Positions 46,220 through 59,872 of a stretch of DNA of 64,000 bases are shown in pieces (the stretch's first letter is position 1; every line of letters begins with the position of its first letter). The notes beneath the pieces were generated by a model. That model did not search any database and was not told the DNA's origin. It saw nothing but the letters and a program-made list of their open reading frames with translations. Made by a program: the position numbers and the translations under genes. This DNA comes from Trichoplax sp. H2 (Eukaryota; Placozoa; Uniplacotomia; Trichoplacea): the NCBI GenBank assembly GCA_003344405.1, contig NOWV01000242.1, forward strand, positions 1 to 64,000, read 5' to 3'.

Positions 46220-49200
46220 ATGTTGAGTAGAGCGATAGGATACATTTTGGTAAAAATATCTTGCATGTATCAAGACTTCGACAACAAACTCACTTGGTGA
46301 ATAACTCATCTTTATGCATATCTATTTGTAATGTTTAGAATTTAGGAAGGAGAAATAAAGGTGGCAAAAATAATGCCAAGCAATGGCGCACTGTCCACCT
46401 ATTTGGTAAAAGTCGTCGCCCGAAAGAATCGGCTGTTGTTATCGATCAAACTGATACGACTGGATATTTAAGATCACACAGCGGCGTTACTACCAAGACT
46501 ATTTTAACTGAAGAAAAGTTTCCTGACAATACTATTGTCACTTCTAGGGTAAGACCACCATTGGATCCATGTTCACTCATGTTAATATTAGTTTCTTCCA
46601 GCTATTTTATCGGATAACGAATTTCAATTGATCATTTTCTTAGTATACTATTTGGAATTTTATACCAAAAAATCTTTTCGAACAATTTGGCCGAATCGCA
46701 AACTTTTACTTTCTATGCATTGCCGTAGTGCAGGTAAAGCAATTTATTTTATGAAGACTTCTAGTATATATTATTTCTTCATTTTAATCCAGTAGATTGG
46801 AATCATTCTAATTGCCATGCAGTTATTACTTCTATTCTACTCATCCTAACTCCTATAAACAAATCTTCTGGTTAGCTTTCATTAAGAAATTCCCCTGTTA
46901 GTCCAGTAACCAGCGTAGCACCATTACTCTTCGTCGTTACCATCACTGCTATTAAACAGGTAATTATTCTAAGTATGGAAATCACAATCCAGTTGTAATT
47001 TCTAAGACATTTGGAAAAAATAGAGACTGTATCTTGTAATCATTATAAATATATTTGGTACTATTTCTGATAAATCTCACCGATAGATAATTGACTTCCT
47101 TACACCAAATCAATACTGACTTCTATCGGAATAAAATAACATTCCTCTCAATGTTATTCCTATTTAATAGGCCTACGAAGATTGGTTAAGACATAAATCT
47201 GATAACAAAGTCAATAATCGACCAATCGAAGTTGTTCGTGATGGCACTCTGAAAGGCGTTCCATCACGAAATGTTGCTGTAAGCAATCAATCAAAACTAG
47301 ACAAGAATTGAAATGATGCTAGTGTAAAAACAATGAATGCATTTTTTTTTACAAAAATTAAAGGTGGGAGATGTAGTTCGAGTTTCTAACGAACAAGAAC
47401 TACCTTGCGACCTTGTACTCTTATCTTCAAGCGAAGTGGATGGCAGTTGTTACATCATGACCATGAACCTCGATGGCGAAACAAATTTAAAGCCACGATT
47501 AGCATTATCAGATACTGTAGCATGGCGAAGCTGTGAAGATATAACTTCTTCATCACTCGATATTGATGTAGACTGCCAACTCCCGACACCTGATCTCTAC
47601 AAGTAATATATTCTGCCGATTTCGGCACTGACTAATAAATCATCGTTGATCATTATTTTACCCTTTACACTAACTATACTCTTTTCAACTCCTACTTGAA
47701 AATAGATTTGATGGCCGCATGAATGTTTATTCCGACTCTTCAACGCCTATGTGTCGGTATGCTAATAATAGAATATGTTTTTATCTATCCATTGTAAGAA
47801 CCAAACATATTGTTATTTGTTCACTTATAATTATTTATCAATTGATTTCAATATAGTTATACGTATATATCTTACTTCCTGTAGATCGCTATGCTCGGAT
47901 AATTTACTACTACGTGGTGCGCGGTTGCGAAACACTGATTATATTTTTGGAATGGCGGTGTATACGGGTGTTGATACTAAGGTCAGAAGTGATAGCAATC
48001 GAATTAATTTTTTGCTATGAATTTAAAAAGTATGATTCTAGCTTATTACCCTATCTAACACTGGTTCTCATTAAACAGGTTGCTCTAAACCAACAGCAAA
48101 AGAAACACAAATTTTCAGCTGTTGAAAAGTTAGTCGATTCCATAAAACACAAACATTCAAAGTTGATGTTGCCTAATAAAATAAGCTGATGTAATAATTT
48201 ATATCATGACACTATTCTAGAGCATTGAATAAATTCTTGGCCGTCTTTATGGTTTTGCTAGTTATTCAAGTAATATTCTGTGGTATTGCTAGTACTGTAT
48301 GGCAAAGACTAGAATTGCCAGCATATATGGGCATATCTCGCGCGACAGAAGTGAGCTGAATTATCGAATCATTATGGAATGACTACTTTTAAACTAATGC
48401 TATGTTTTAAACTTTTTTGTAGGCTTCTGGAATAATCAACATTTTCCTCTCATTTTTAGTCTTATTTAATTATATTATACCAATTTCACTTTATGTCACA
48501 ATTGGTATGTGGTAATTTTACCCTTACATTGAGCGTATTGATAGAATGTATTCAATGTTGAACGTACGATAAATTAAAGGAATATTTCTATCTTCAGAAT
48601 TACAGAAATTTTTCGGAGCCATGTTTATTGGCTGGGATATAAAAATGTACGATTCGGTAAGCACTTGGATAGCCTACGATAGGATGATCACAATCTACTT
48701 TTACCTTTCAATAGACCTGGCTCTCTTATAATTTCAAGCTAATTATAATTTAAATCGGATGACTTATTATAGAAAATGGATGAAGTTGCAAAAGCAAATA
48801 CTTCAGATTTAAATGAAGAACTTGGACAGGTATTATTTGCTATAACTATAGTACATGGTATTTAAATTTCAAAATTAGTTACCGCACATCTACCCAAATT
48901 AGTATTATCAGCGTAATCTTGATGTAAAAATTTCCCGCCGACGCACATTCTTGATGCGCTCTTGTCATCTATTCCACGCGTATATAGATTGAATACTTGT
49001 TTAGCGACAAGACAGGAACTCTAACACAGAATGATATGCAATTTCGGCAGTGTTCGATATATGGAAAACGATATAAGGTTAGTTATAACATTAAAGTACA
49101 CGATTATATTTAAATTTTTCTTTTATTAAATAATTTTTGATCGCAATTTACACATTGACTAGGAAATTGATGGCAACTTGCAGCTTTTATTGGATCAAAA

Positions 49201-52200
49201 CTATGAAAGTTTGGAAGATTCATCGGTTAGCAATATATCTTACTACGAGCGGCGTTATAATAAAATAGATATTATTACCCATGGAATCAATTTTATATCC
49301 CATTATAGGATTCACTGCAGCAATTTCTCATTGCTCTAGCAGTGTGTCACACTGTCAAAACAGAACATGAAGCTTCAACAGATAGTATTGTATATCAGGT
49401 AAGAATAATTAAATTTGCTCTAAAATTATACTTGTACATTTGGCAGTCCTATCTTGTACTCCAATAATAAATGACCTATTTGACTTGTAGGCTTCATCAC
49501 CGGATGAAAAAGCTCTCGTTGAAGCCGCTTCAAAGTAATTATTTTATATGATGATTCTCATATGGTTTAGATATTATGCAAATATCCTGGTGGTAGAAAC
49601 TGAAAATAATTAAATAAATCCTGACATGTTTATTTCGTTTGTTTGGCAGATTTGGTGTTAGCTTTCGTGATTGTGTTGATAACGCTCATGTCGTTTTGGT
49701 ACATGGGAAATTACAAAGGTTTCATTATAAACATCTTTGCTTCTTTAATATATTTTAAATAAGAATCTGTCATAAAGTGAGTGCTACGCTTCATATTCGT
49801 AATGTAGGTTCAAAATTTTACACGTTCTTGAGTTTGATTCTGATCGTAAAAGAATGAGCGTTATCGTCAAAGATCCATCGGGTAAAATTTATTGCCTTTG
49901 TAATAATATACAGAGTACTTTTATTACTTTTATAACAGCTATGTGACAAATTTACTCGCCTTTCTGTAGGTAATACTATTTTGATTTGCAAGGGCGCTGA
50001 ATCTTCTGTATTAAGTCGGGCGAAAGATGGCGCTATTACTCACACTAATAACGACGTAAACTATTACGCAAAGGTTATTAAATAACAATGCTTCATAATG
50101 ACTGGAAATCATATACTCGTATTGATTAGCTTATTGTAATCGGATGTTCTACCTTAAACAGCATGGATTAAGGACCCTTGTTATTGCCTTTCGTCGGTTG
50201 TCAGTTGCAGATTATGAAATGATGAATGAAAAGGTGAGAACATATTATATGATCATCTATAACGTATTAAATGTATGCATGATGATTTTATTAAATTGAG
50301 TCGATTATCTTATGGAATGGAATTTTTTCTATTATTAAACAGCTTCATGAAGCTAAAACCGCTATTGGCGATAGAGATGCAAAGGTAATGTATTGAAACC
50401 TTTAGTAAAGTCAGCTAATGTAAACGCTTATTTCTTGTTAACATTGAAAATATTGAGTATTGTTCATTACGATTATATATCATAGCTTGCTAGTGCATAT
50501 GATTATGTTGAGAGAGATTTAACAATTATTGGAGCAACGGCTGTGGAAGATAAGCTACAGGAATGCGTTACTGAAACCCTAGAGTCGTTACGCGAAGCTG
50601 GAATTAAGGTTTGTCGCACATTACGTTTTACTTTAAAAGTAAATACACGTAAGAGTGATCACTCTGTCAGATAAAAACTTAATTTAATAAAATGATAACA
50701 TAATTCGGGTTTACAATTATTTCAGGTGTGGGTTCTGACCGGTGACAAACAGGAAACTGCTGTTAATATTAGCCATTCCTGTGGACACTTTAGTGTATGT
50801 TTTCTACAATCATCTAAAATTTCATTTTAAATTACCATAGCAACATACTGGTAATATCTAAACATTTTCGCTTGAAATATTATAGACTGGCATGGAAATC
50901 ATGACTGTAAATGCTAACAATAACGTGGAATGCTCGTCACTATTGCAAGATGTCAAAGTCAAGTACGTCATTATTTCGATAGAATCTATCGAAACTGTTT
51001 CGCGGCTAAATTTATTATCTTACATTCCAAATGCAGTCATTAGCTAATGTATTGAGCTCAACTATTTTAATACATCATGCGTTACTGATCTAATTAACTT
51101 ACGTGTCTATTTCAATCAGAATTGATGGAAGCCCAGGTGGAACTAAGTTCGCACTTGTTATTAACGGAATGAGTCTATCATTTGCGTTGAGCAGTTGTCA
51201 AGGTAGGTCATAAGCATATCTTGTTCTACTAATTCTTGATTAGGCATTTGTTAATGGCGTTTTGTTTCTTCATAGATCTACTGCTTAGTGTTACGAAACA
51301 TTGCGAAGCTGTATTATGCTGTCGTATGTCACCGCTACAGAAAGCTAAAGTATGAGTTGACTTTAATTTCTAAATTATGACTCTAGTTCTAGCTTATATA
51401 AACAAGTAAATAAGCAGACTAATTTGTGCTTGTAATTTCTAGATTGTACGAATGGTAAAAGAAAATGGCCATCACCCAACAACGCTTGCTATTGGTGATG
51501 GAGCGAACGATTGTAGTATGATCCAGGAAGCTCATGTCGGAGTTGGTATCATGGGTAAAGAAGGCCGTCAAGCTACGCAATGCAGCGATTATGCAATCGC
51601 CAAGTTTAAATACTTAAAGCGTTTATTACTTGTTCATGGTCACTGGTACTATATTCGTATCGCAACCTTAGTTCAATACTTTTTCTATAAAGTATGTACA
51701 AAGCTTGTTCATTCTATTCGTACTTTAATTGCAAATTACCGTCAATGGTAGCGATAGAAATAAATAATTACACTTCTATTTCTATCTAATGACAGAACGC
51801 CGCGTTCATAACTCCAGAATTTTATTTCGCATTCTTTTCCGGATTTTCAGCGCAGGTAGATCTAACATAATATGGGTATATAGTTGCATTTTATCAGTAA
51901 TACAATTTGAAGATCAATACCTTGTAAGTATTAAATTCTTTAAATATTAAATATTTCAGTCGATGTACGACAGTATTTTCCTCATGTTTTTCAACCTGGC
52001 TTTTACGTCGCTACCTATCCTAATCTTTGGAGTATTTGAACAAGATTTCAATGAACATCATCTATTGCGGAATCCTTCGTTATATAAAATGCTTGCCAGG
52101 AATAAATATATGACTATGAAGGAATTTGCTTGTTGGGTTCTTCTAGGTTAATAGATATTTATTTTGATATCATATCTGGTGAAATCAACTAAATCAATAA

Positions 52201-53275
52201 CCTTATCTATTGTACTTTGCCAAATTACGTCATTTTAGGCTATTGGCATTCATTAGTCTTCTTTTTCGGTGTCTACTTTTTATTTGCTGAACAAGAAGGT
52301 GTTTTATCGGCAGATGGCAAGGTAGGAATACCTGTACTGTATTTAATTTTGAGTATGTGGTTATGATTTTTATGTTGAATAAGCTAATACAACTGGTCCC
52401 TTTATTTTTATTGTAGACATTTGATCTTTGGTGTTTTGGAACAATGATTTATACAATGACTGTGGTAGTCACCAATCTGAAGGTATGCTTATGACTTCTG
52501 GGATAATGCTACCTAAAACTAATTTTGTGATTTATAACAACTATTATAATAGCAATGCCATCAATCGTTTTATTATTTTATGTTTAGCTTGCTTTGCACA
52601 CTGAACATTGGACATGGGTTAATCACTTTGCTATATGGATATCCATTTTGTCTTATTATTTATTTACGCTATTTTATTGCGGAATTTATTGGTAAATAAT
52701 AACATTCGATGATAAAGTATCACTGTCTGCCAATGTTAAAGTCATTAATTTTTATTTTTTGATTTATTATCATTAATATTGGCTACTTTAGGCCAACTTT
52801 CCGCAATGGTAGTTCTGATTTATTTTGGATATTTCTAAAGTTGGTAGCTACGCCTGCAGTTTGGTTTAAGACATTTTTACTAATTCTTGTTAGTCTTCTG
52901 CCAGATATTATTTTACGTATTTATTCCACGGAAAAGGTATGATTAATGGTAAAATTCATGGATTTATGATACGGTGTTATGAAATATCGTTACGTATTCT
53001 TGAACGATTACGTCACGCTACGGCTAATATTAAAATATCTCGAGCAAAGTGGCTCAACACTAAAATAACGTTCTATTTAGGTAAAGATTTTGAATTTAAG
53101 TCTTGAAAAAATGGCTAGAACAAGAATGCTGGGAGATCGATTAGCCTCTGAGAATACTAGCCTAAATCGTGATTTAAGAAAACGTAATTATTCCACTGGA
53201 GACCCTAGAAATCCATTAATATCATCTGATAATAGTATTTTAGATATCTCTGATTCACATCAGACCATAGTTTAA
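46220..53275 (+). CDS. ATP11: P4-ATPase phospholipid flippase, ATP11 type
   Basis: A lipid flippase moving aminophospholipids to the cytosolic leaflet. Thirty-five exons join in phase, about 1149 residues: 46220-46249 (tentative ATG exon), 46339-46548, 46644-46733, 46876-46959, 47171-47278, 47364-47602, 47706-47756, 47885-47981, 48079-48128, 48221-48350, 48423-48504, 48598-48656, 48773-48829, 48988-49077, 49163-49225, 49309-49398, 49491-49534, 49650-49718, 49808-49881, 49970-50073, 50162-50233, 50343-50384, 50486-50608, 50726-50794, 50886-50962, 51120-51202, 51276-51349, 51443-51691, 51796-51855, 51960-52146, 52239-52321, 52417-52482, 52588-52691, 52792-52936, 53081-53275. Motifs: DGET (211-214), PISL in TM4, phosphorylated Asp436 in [28 protein letters not shown] (about 803-810), and ten hydrophobic segments. 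The VHLFGKS and [13 protein letters not shown] blocks favour ATP11A/B/C. The first exon is the least certain. Confidence 0.93.
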
Positions 53276-54470
53276 CAGAAATTATAACGCTACTGATTTT
53301 TGTTGCAGCGAAAAACGTGCAACTTTTGTTGTTACCTAATATTGACAGTCATTTCCGCGAAATAGGATATTTTCTCGATCAGTTATTAAGAAAAACTGTT
53401 AAAATGTAGCTTTCCTAATGTGTAATTATACTATTTGAAAAGTTGTAGAAACTATCTTTAAACGATCTAATTCCAATCTAATATGCCCTTTGTTAAAACT
53501 AACAAAGTTTTTCATACGTATCATGTCTTTAAATTATCAAGGATAAGATTGTAAGGCAAATATGAAAATTGTAAAGCTCTAGCTGAATATTTGTAAATTG
53601 TTTGACGAAAGAATCGTTTTTACATTGAGCCGTATTATTTGGTTAGCAGTTTTATCTCCATTACTATGTGTTGTTTATATTAATCTCCATTCCGTGCATT
53701 TAGATGTAAATCAAAGGATTCCATTTCTGTTAAATATTTATATAGCCATTTCTGTATACATGTTTGTAAGCCGACCGACTGTAACGGAAACTGTTGTCAC
53801 TATCTGCTGTGGGTGACTGTAAATTGAAATATACGTATGTATGAATTGCCAGAACTTAGCCTATCCTATAGATCTCAATTTGTATGCCTAATTATAATCC
53901 TTTTGGCATAGCCATTAACGAACTGATTTTCATTTTTTGTAATTCAAAACATGTGTAAACGGTGTATCTTCCTATTTTATATTGTACAATATGATAACAT
54001 CCACACCATTACTTAAGGGTTACTGGTATTGAGGGCTTCGAATGTTAAGCAATAAAGAAATAATGGTTTTTATCACAAGTCTCTATTTTATAGGAAAATG
54101 GATGAAAATTGGTGTAATTCACTTCTATTTTAGATTACGCATTGTATGAGATTTGCGAGCATCCAATAAGTGTCTTTAATGTCGATATAGTATTTAGACA
54201 CTTCAACATTACTATAATTATTTAAGATATTACTGGGAAAAAAAGTCAACCAAAACGTATACAGTACATGCATACGGTCATTGGTAAATGGCTAAATTTT
54301 TTCGGTATTTATTTTAAATTACATAATATTACCATTTCAAAATTTACATTCAAAATTAAGGATGAAAATCATTACTACTGTATAAATAAAGATAGTTAAT
54401 CTATGATGGCATTTGTTGCGGTAGTGTAGCAATTCCTTATTGCATTGCATACACGTGAATGTACAATAAG
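53276..54470. other. Convergent intergenic region, no gene seen
   Basis: 3' flank of the P4-ATPase and of the CCDC160-like gene. The small frames at 53598-53816 (+) and 54337-54534 (-) have no supporting domain. The latter overlaps the CCDC160-like 3' end in another frame. Confidence 0.5.
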
Positions 54471-55325
54471 TTAATCGGCTGTAGTTTTCATAGTTAGGAA
54501 ATGATTTCGTAGATATTCCAAGGCTTTTTGACAAGCTTGATGTTGATCTTTTTCACGATCTAATTCTAATCTTATTTTTTCCATTCTATCATTGGCTAGT
54601 TTCATTTTATCATCGTGAAGTTTACGTAATAATTCTTCTTTCCTATCTAAATCTAACTGGAATTGAATTCGTTGACTATCTGATGAATCAGCTAGTTGAT
54701 CTCGTTGTATAGTAACACGATGTAAGCCTTGCTTTAATTCTTGATTTTCTTTCACAGCTTGATAGTATTTAGGTTTTAAATGTTTCATTTCTAAAGCTAG
54801 TGATTTTAACTTTTCATGATACTGTAAAAGTTGTTCTTTATAGTGATCACACTTGATGCGAGTTTTCTTGTAATTTTTTTTATTTTCTGTTGCTAACTGT
54901 GAATAAGTTTGAATTTGATCCTGTAGTTTTTGAACCACTTCATTTAAGCGACGGATTTCTTGTTGATTGACTTGATTTTGAGCAGCTGCTTTCATATTTT
55001 CTTGTTGAGTTTTTGTCAATAGTTGTCGAATGGTTTGTATTTCAGTTTGATTCCATATACATCGATCACTGCCAATAGGTATTTCAACATGATTTTTAGC
55101 CTCTTCTTCAATCATCTTTTTCTTTTCTTCTTCCTCTCGTTGACGAAGCTCTCTCGCTAAATCATCACGGACTTGTGAGTGGATTTGATCTAATGGCTTA
55201 TGGTATTTAGCCAAAAGCGTGTCCAGAACGCTTTGGCAATCTTGGTTGAAATTTTCATTCAATATATCCTGGACGGTAACGAATGGATAATTGGTAGGAA
55301 ATATTTCATCCTTAATATCTTCCAT
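54471..55325 (-). CDS. CCDC160: CCDC160-like coiled-coil protein
   Basis: A 284-residue intronless frame. Residues about 60-275 are a long coiled coil rich in Glu, Gln, Lys and Leu with a heptad character (EEEEKKKMIEEEAKN, LNEVVQKLQDQIQTY, KEELLRKLHDDKMK). The N-terminus has PFVTVQDILNE, similar to the SAQDVLEE region of CCDC160, and the C-terminus DRMEKIRLELDREKDQ followed by ALEYLRNHF matches the MEKIR-ELD ... ALELLRKHF ending of that family as I remember it. The role of CCDC160 is not established. Naming is tentative because coiled coils align easily by chance; the terminal motif is the main argument. Confidence 0.7.
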   Translation of the reverse strand: MEDIKDEIFPTNYPFVTVQDILNENFNQDCQSVLDTLLAKYHKPLDQIHSQVRDDLARELRQREEEEKKKMIEEEAKNHVEIPIGSDRCIWNQTEIQTIRQLLTKTQQENMKAAAQNQVNQQEIRRLNEVVQKLQDQIQTYSQLATENKKNYKKTRIKCDHYKEQLLQYHEKLKSLALEMKHLKPKYYQAVKENQELKQGLHRVTIQRDQLADSSDSQRIQFQLDLDRKEELLRKLHDDKMKLANDRMEKIRLELDREKDQHQACQKALEYLRNHFLTMKTTAD

Positions 55326-57157
55326 GACGATGTTTCCTGCTTTTAGCTTAAATATGAGACGATAAAATTAATCAAGATCTTACTCGTAATAAAATTATTG
55401 TCAAGAGTTTTATGTAAGCTTGATTACTATTCTATCTTTATTATTGATGATATTACTATAGTACTTTTACAATCGAAATTGTAGCAGTAACATTTTTACT
55501 GCGGCAAATGATCGATCTAGCAGGTAACTTACAGTATCAAAAATTATAATGATGTACAAAGTAAAGCAGAATTCATTGTAGTAAATATACCAGCAATACC
55601 CGAATGATGATATTTACAGGCTTTAATTTAAAGTTGATTATTGCGCCTTAACCATCAAATAACTGTTTAAATAATATGCATCATTGATTTACTCTAAGCT
55701 GATGAAGTACTGCAAATCTATTACTGTGTTCCAACTTTATAACAAACGGATAATGAGCAAACCATGACTACTACGTTCACGAATGATATCCTGATCTTTA
55801 TGCTTACCTCTTTCGTGGATTAAAATCGCTGATCAGTAGCAATTAGGATTCACTCTTGTTTCGAATTGTCCATATTTCTTATTCAATAACTACAGCGTTG
55901 AAATGATCGATACGATGGTAGATAAGTTATTTTACAATTTCTACAACATCAACACAACTCTGAGCTGGTTAGCATGACAGAGTATATTAGGATACACAAT
56001 ATATAAGGGGAAATAACGTCAGGAAAATATTCAAATTGGACTATTATGTTATCAGAATAACTGGCAATTGGGCGTGAAATAAGCAAGCGTTGCCATAACA
56101 ACGTGAAACTGCACCAAGTCCTCTATTAGTCCTGGTTCTAAGAGGGTAGCCAAAACGAAGTTAATAGAAAAAGAGCTCGCTATAAAAGCAAATCCAATTT
56201 ATCTGAGGAGATATAGAGAGCAAAAAGAGAGTACATACTAACTAGAGTTACTGCCCATTAGCCTTGCTGCAGTGATCGATAGAAGAACATACTTGTACAC
56301 TAGTATTGGACTAGGACTCACATTGATACAATTTACTATTGATGCATGCAGACACTAGACATGATGCAAAATCAAGAATAACAGCTCCAAAATAGAGAGA
56401 TTTCGAGTTGCTGTCAATGTTTACGAGCAGATTGGAGTACGTATAGTTAGGTTTTATGTAGAACTTGCATCTTAAGGGCAAATATAGAGTAGTAGTAGGG
56501 TTCAAATGACTCCTAAACTTGAGGAAAAAATTAAAATCGAACCCTCTTCCACCTACTCCCATACGATCATAAATCAATATAACTCACGGACAATGCTTTG
56601 CGTATCATGACAGTGATCATTGAGGAAAATTGGACACCTTGGCTGATTTCAGTCAAAGCATACTGTGCAAAATAGATGTCATTAGCCAAAGGCCGTTGTT
56701 GTGCCAGTTGACTATTTTAGCAGTCGCTTTACAGTACCAAAAGACTAAAAGTGTACACTATACTGCATGCAACCAACCTTGGAAGCGACTTGAAAGAGCG
56801 CAGTGCTAGACAGGGTAGTGTCCAATCCTATAGCTAAAAAAGAGTTAAAATAACCAACAAAATAAGACGTGTAAAGTCGCTATCCAACACGTGCTAGATA
56901 AATGATCTGGCAGACACCGATTTCTTACCATAGGCAGTATAGAAACCAAATCCATAGGCTGCTATACAGTAAATGTAGTGCTGGATAGCATGCCGATTGA
57001 GTTTTGCTATTGCAGCTTTAACGATTGCTGCTACAGGTTGGCTGGAGATTTTAAACTAGTTATTGCTGGCTGTGCATCCACCAAAGCTGCATACGAGTGC
57101 TTAGCTGCGATCTGAGCTATCATCAATCATCAACATTGCCATCAATAGATAAAGACG
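55326..57157. other. Divergent intergenic region between CCDC160-like and PELP1
   Basis: Promoter space for two divergent genes. An RFX X-box-like site at 56089 is the only motif I single out. The open frame at 56311-56577 (minus) has no domain. Confidence 0.5.
56089..56102. promoter_or_regulatory. RFX X-box-like site
   Basis: GTTGCCATAACAAC matches the X-box pattern GTTGCCATGGCAAC at 12 of 14 positions. It lies about 760 bp upstream of the CCDC160-like ATG and about 1.05 kb upstream of PELP1. This is a motif match only. Confidence 0.3.
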
Positions 57158-59872
57158 ATGGAAGATAATTCATTACCTAGTTATCTCTTGTCCATGATCG
57201 ATAAGGGACATGATGATGAGAATATCATGCATTGGATAGATTCCATCGATAGTCTCCAAGTATTCAAGCGAAGTGATAATGATTGCAGACCTGATCAACA
57301 TCTAATCAAGCAATTGGAGGAGACTTTCAATCAATCATCTTGGTCAAGTAAGGTTTATGCTTTAACGATCATGATTGCTTTATTGAAACAAGATCAATCC
57401 TCTGCTTATCAAGATTATTATAAATCATGGTATAAAATGTTGATGCATTTACTGCAAGGGAAAATAGCATCGATGAGACCCAACTTCAAGCGATTAGTCA
57501 ATGTAGCTATAGCGAAATTGCTAGTTAGAATAGCACGCGTAAGTGATACTGCTAATCAATTTATAACTCATCATTTATCTGCATTAGTTCAGTATATGAC
57601 TAAGTTAGATTCCACTCAGGTCGATGGATCATTCTTAGCACTATTGACGACATTGTTGCAACATTATTCTTCTGCATGTGGACAATATCATAAACCGTTA
57701 AGGAGATGGATTATTCAATGCATGCAACATCAGCATGATCTAATTTGGCCTTTAGCATGTCAAAATTTAATTGCATTAACAAAATGCGGTGGAAGTGGAA
57801 ATGCAGGGAGTAAACATATTGAAAATTGGTATCAATTATGCAATGAATTAATCGCCACACTACAATCGGATTGGCATCAATTATATAAAGATATCGATCA
57901 ATTAAAAGGAGAAGGCATGGTCTTAATACCATCCAATGCATCGATATCACCTATTCAATGGCAACCATTGCCAACGGATGAACCCAATCGTACGTATACC
58001 TTAATACATCAAGTACAGGTTGGATGTACATGTTTAACCTTGCTATTACAACAAGAATTTGCCTATCCTGTATCAATTCCCATTGCTACGTTGATCAAGA
58101 TTGTTTCCAACATCATCAATGTCAATCATCGCAATATTCAACAAGATCAACATCGTAACATTGAAACAACATTGCTTTTATCTTGTATATCTAAACTCCA
58201 TTGCCATGCCATTCATTTATTATCTGCATTAATTCATAGTAGTCGTTGCCATCTTCTACCATATTATTCACTTATAACGAAAATTCTTCTCAAAGTATTG
58301 GAGATAACACAACAACAAGATTGGCCTCAGGATTGTCGAAAGCCCTTTTTAACATTACGAAAATTAACTTATCAAGTCCTGTCTGAGTTATTATTACTTG
58401 TATCAACAGATACTTTACAATATACTGATGAATTCATTCATCATATCATGTATGATATGAAGCCTAATGTTTATACTACAAAGTTACAAGCTTCCACTAC
58501 TGCCAATAATTCAAGTCAATCCAAAGTTGGCCAAAGTAAAAAGAAGCGAAAAGGTCGACAATATCAATATGAAGATATCAATTCCAACTTTAGAAATGAC
58601 AACAGGATAAATCCTTTTCTTAATCAGGAGATATGTACAGCAGCTTTGAAATTATTACAGACGATGATTATATGTTTAGGTTCTTCTATTGACGCTACGT
58701 TATTCCAAACGATCACTAACTTTATTACTCAATCGCTGATGCAGATTCAGCAAGGATTCACTTGCAATCCTACTATATCGTCTGGTAATACTATACCTGT
58801 ACCATATTCAAGTGGAGCGTGCCGATTAGAGCTTTATCGTAGCTTATTATCATGTGTTCAAGTATCCTGTTGTAGTAAAATGCCGACCATACTACGTTAT
58901 GCAATTCAGATTTTAAGCCACGGAAAGCGTGATTTCGATATAGAAATTATTAAATTTTGCTATGAAGCACTGGCAACTTGTACGATGTTAATCCATACCA
59001 CTAGACCTACTTTGCCAACAACTGTACCGACTAATAGCAGCCTGACTAGTGGGCAAGACCTATTCAATAAAGTTAACAGTCTTAATCACTTGAATACAGT
59101 TAGAGATACACTTAAAGATAACAAGAATTTAGCTCTATCAAATCAGTTTATTACTACTGTGGATGAACTAAAAGTTGTAAAAAATCTTAGTGATGATAAT
59201 GATGATGGAAATGGGATAGCGAGTAACAGTAATAAATTTGAAATCATTAAGGATTCGTCAACAACTGAAGACCAAGACAATAAACATGTTATGTCATTTC
59301 AGGCATCGAACGCGATACAGCGTCGTGAAATTGCTATGCAAGATCAGCAAAATGATGATAAGGGTGTTGTAGTTCCAAACGTAAATGTTAGTGAAACGGT
59401 TACTATGAACTCTGTTGAAAAAGTTGCAGCCATGTCTAGTAGACAACAGGAAGATAGTCCGAATACATTGACAAATCAGATACCAACGCTAAAAAGAGAT
59501 ATGGATAGTATTGATGAAGGTGCCGGTGTTGGGAAAAACTTTACCAGTAAAGATACAGAACCAGTTAGTAAGCGTGTTCGATTCAATATCAATAACCAAC
59601 AAACAGATACATGTGATGATCTCGAACAATCGGAGATGCAACTTACAAACACAAATGAAACTGCTAAACCGGAGGTAAGAACGTTGTCCAAAATTATATT
59701 GCCGTATTATTTCGATGAACTGTATGTGGAGCACAAATGGACATTATTTTATTATGTCTTATATCAATTTTAGGACAGTACCGATGATGATCGTGTGAAA
59801 GCTATGCTAGACAGTTTCGTCGATTCTCAACCCGATTCCGATGATGTTGATGATAACGATGGCGATGCTTAA
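57158..59872 (+). CDS. PELP1: PELP1 homologue (Rix1-complex scaffold)
   Basis: Two exons, 57158-59674 and 59774-59872, join in phase to 871 residues. PELP1/Rix1 is the scaffold of the nucleolar complex with TEX10 and WDR18 that acts with SENP3 and LAS1L in 60S ribosome maturation. The N-terminal ~600 residues are an alpha-helical repeat region: MRPNFKRLVNVAIAKLLVRI, WPLACQNLIALTKCGG, FAYPVSIPIATLIKIVSNII, AIHLLSALIHSSRCHLLPYY, ICTAALKLLQTMIICLG and CRLELYRSLLSC all have PELP1 counterparts. LxxLL motifs occur (for example LMHLL, LTTLL). A basic KKKRKGR near residue 460 is a likely nuclear signal. The tail is disordered and acidic, and the small second exon (DSTDDDRVKAMLDSFVDSQP) matches the family's conserved C-terminal AMLADF-type motif. 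It lacks the Pro/Glu tracts of vertebrates. The frame also reads through the intron to 59773, which I reject as the true end. Confidence 0.88.

Noticed and set aside
59675-59773. Read-through C-terminus of PELP1
   Set aside because: A perfect donor GGAG/GTAAGA and acceptor TTTTAG/GACAG give the conserved family C-terminus instead.
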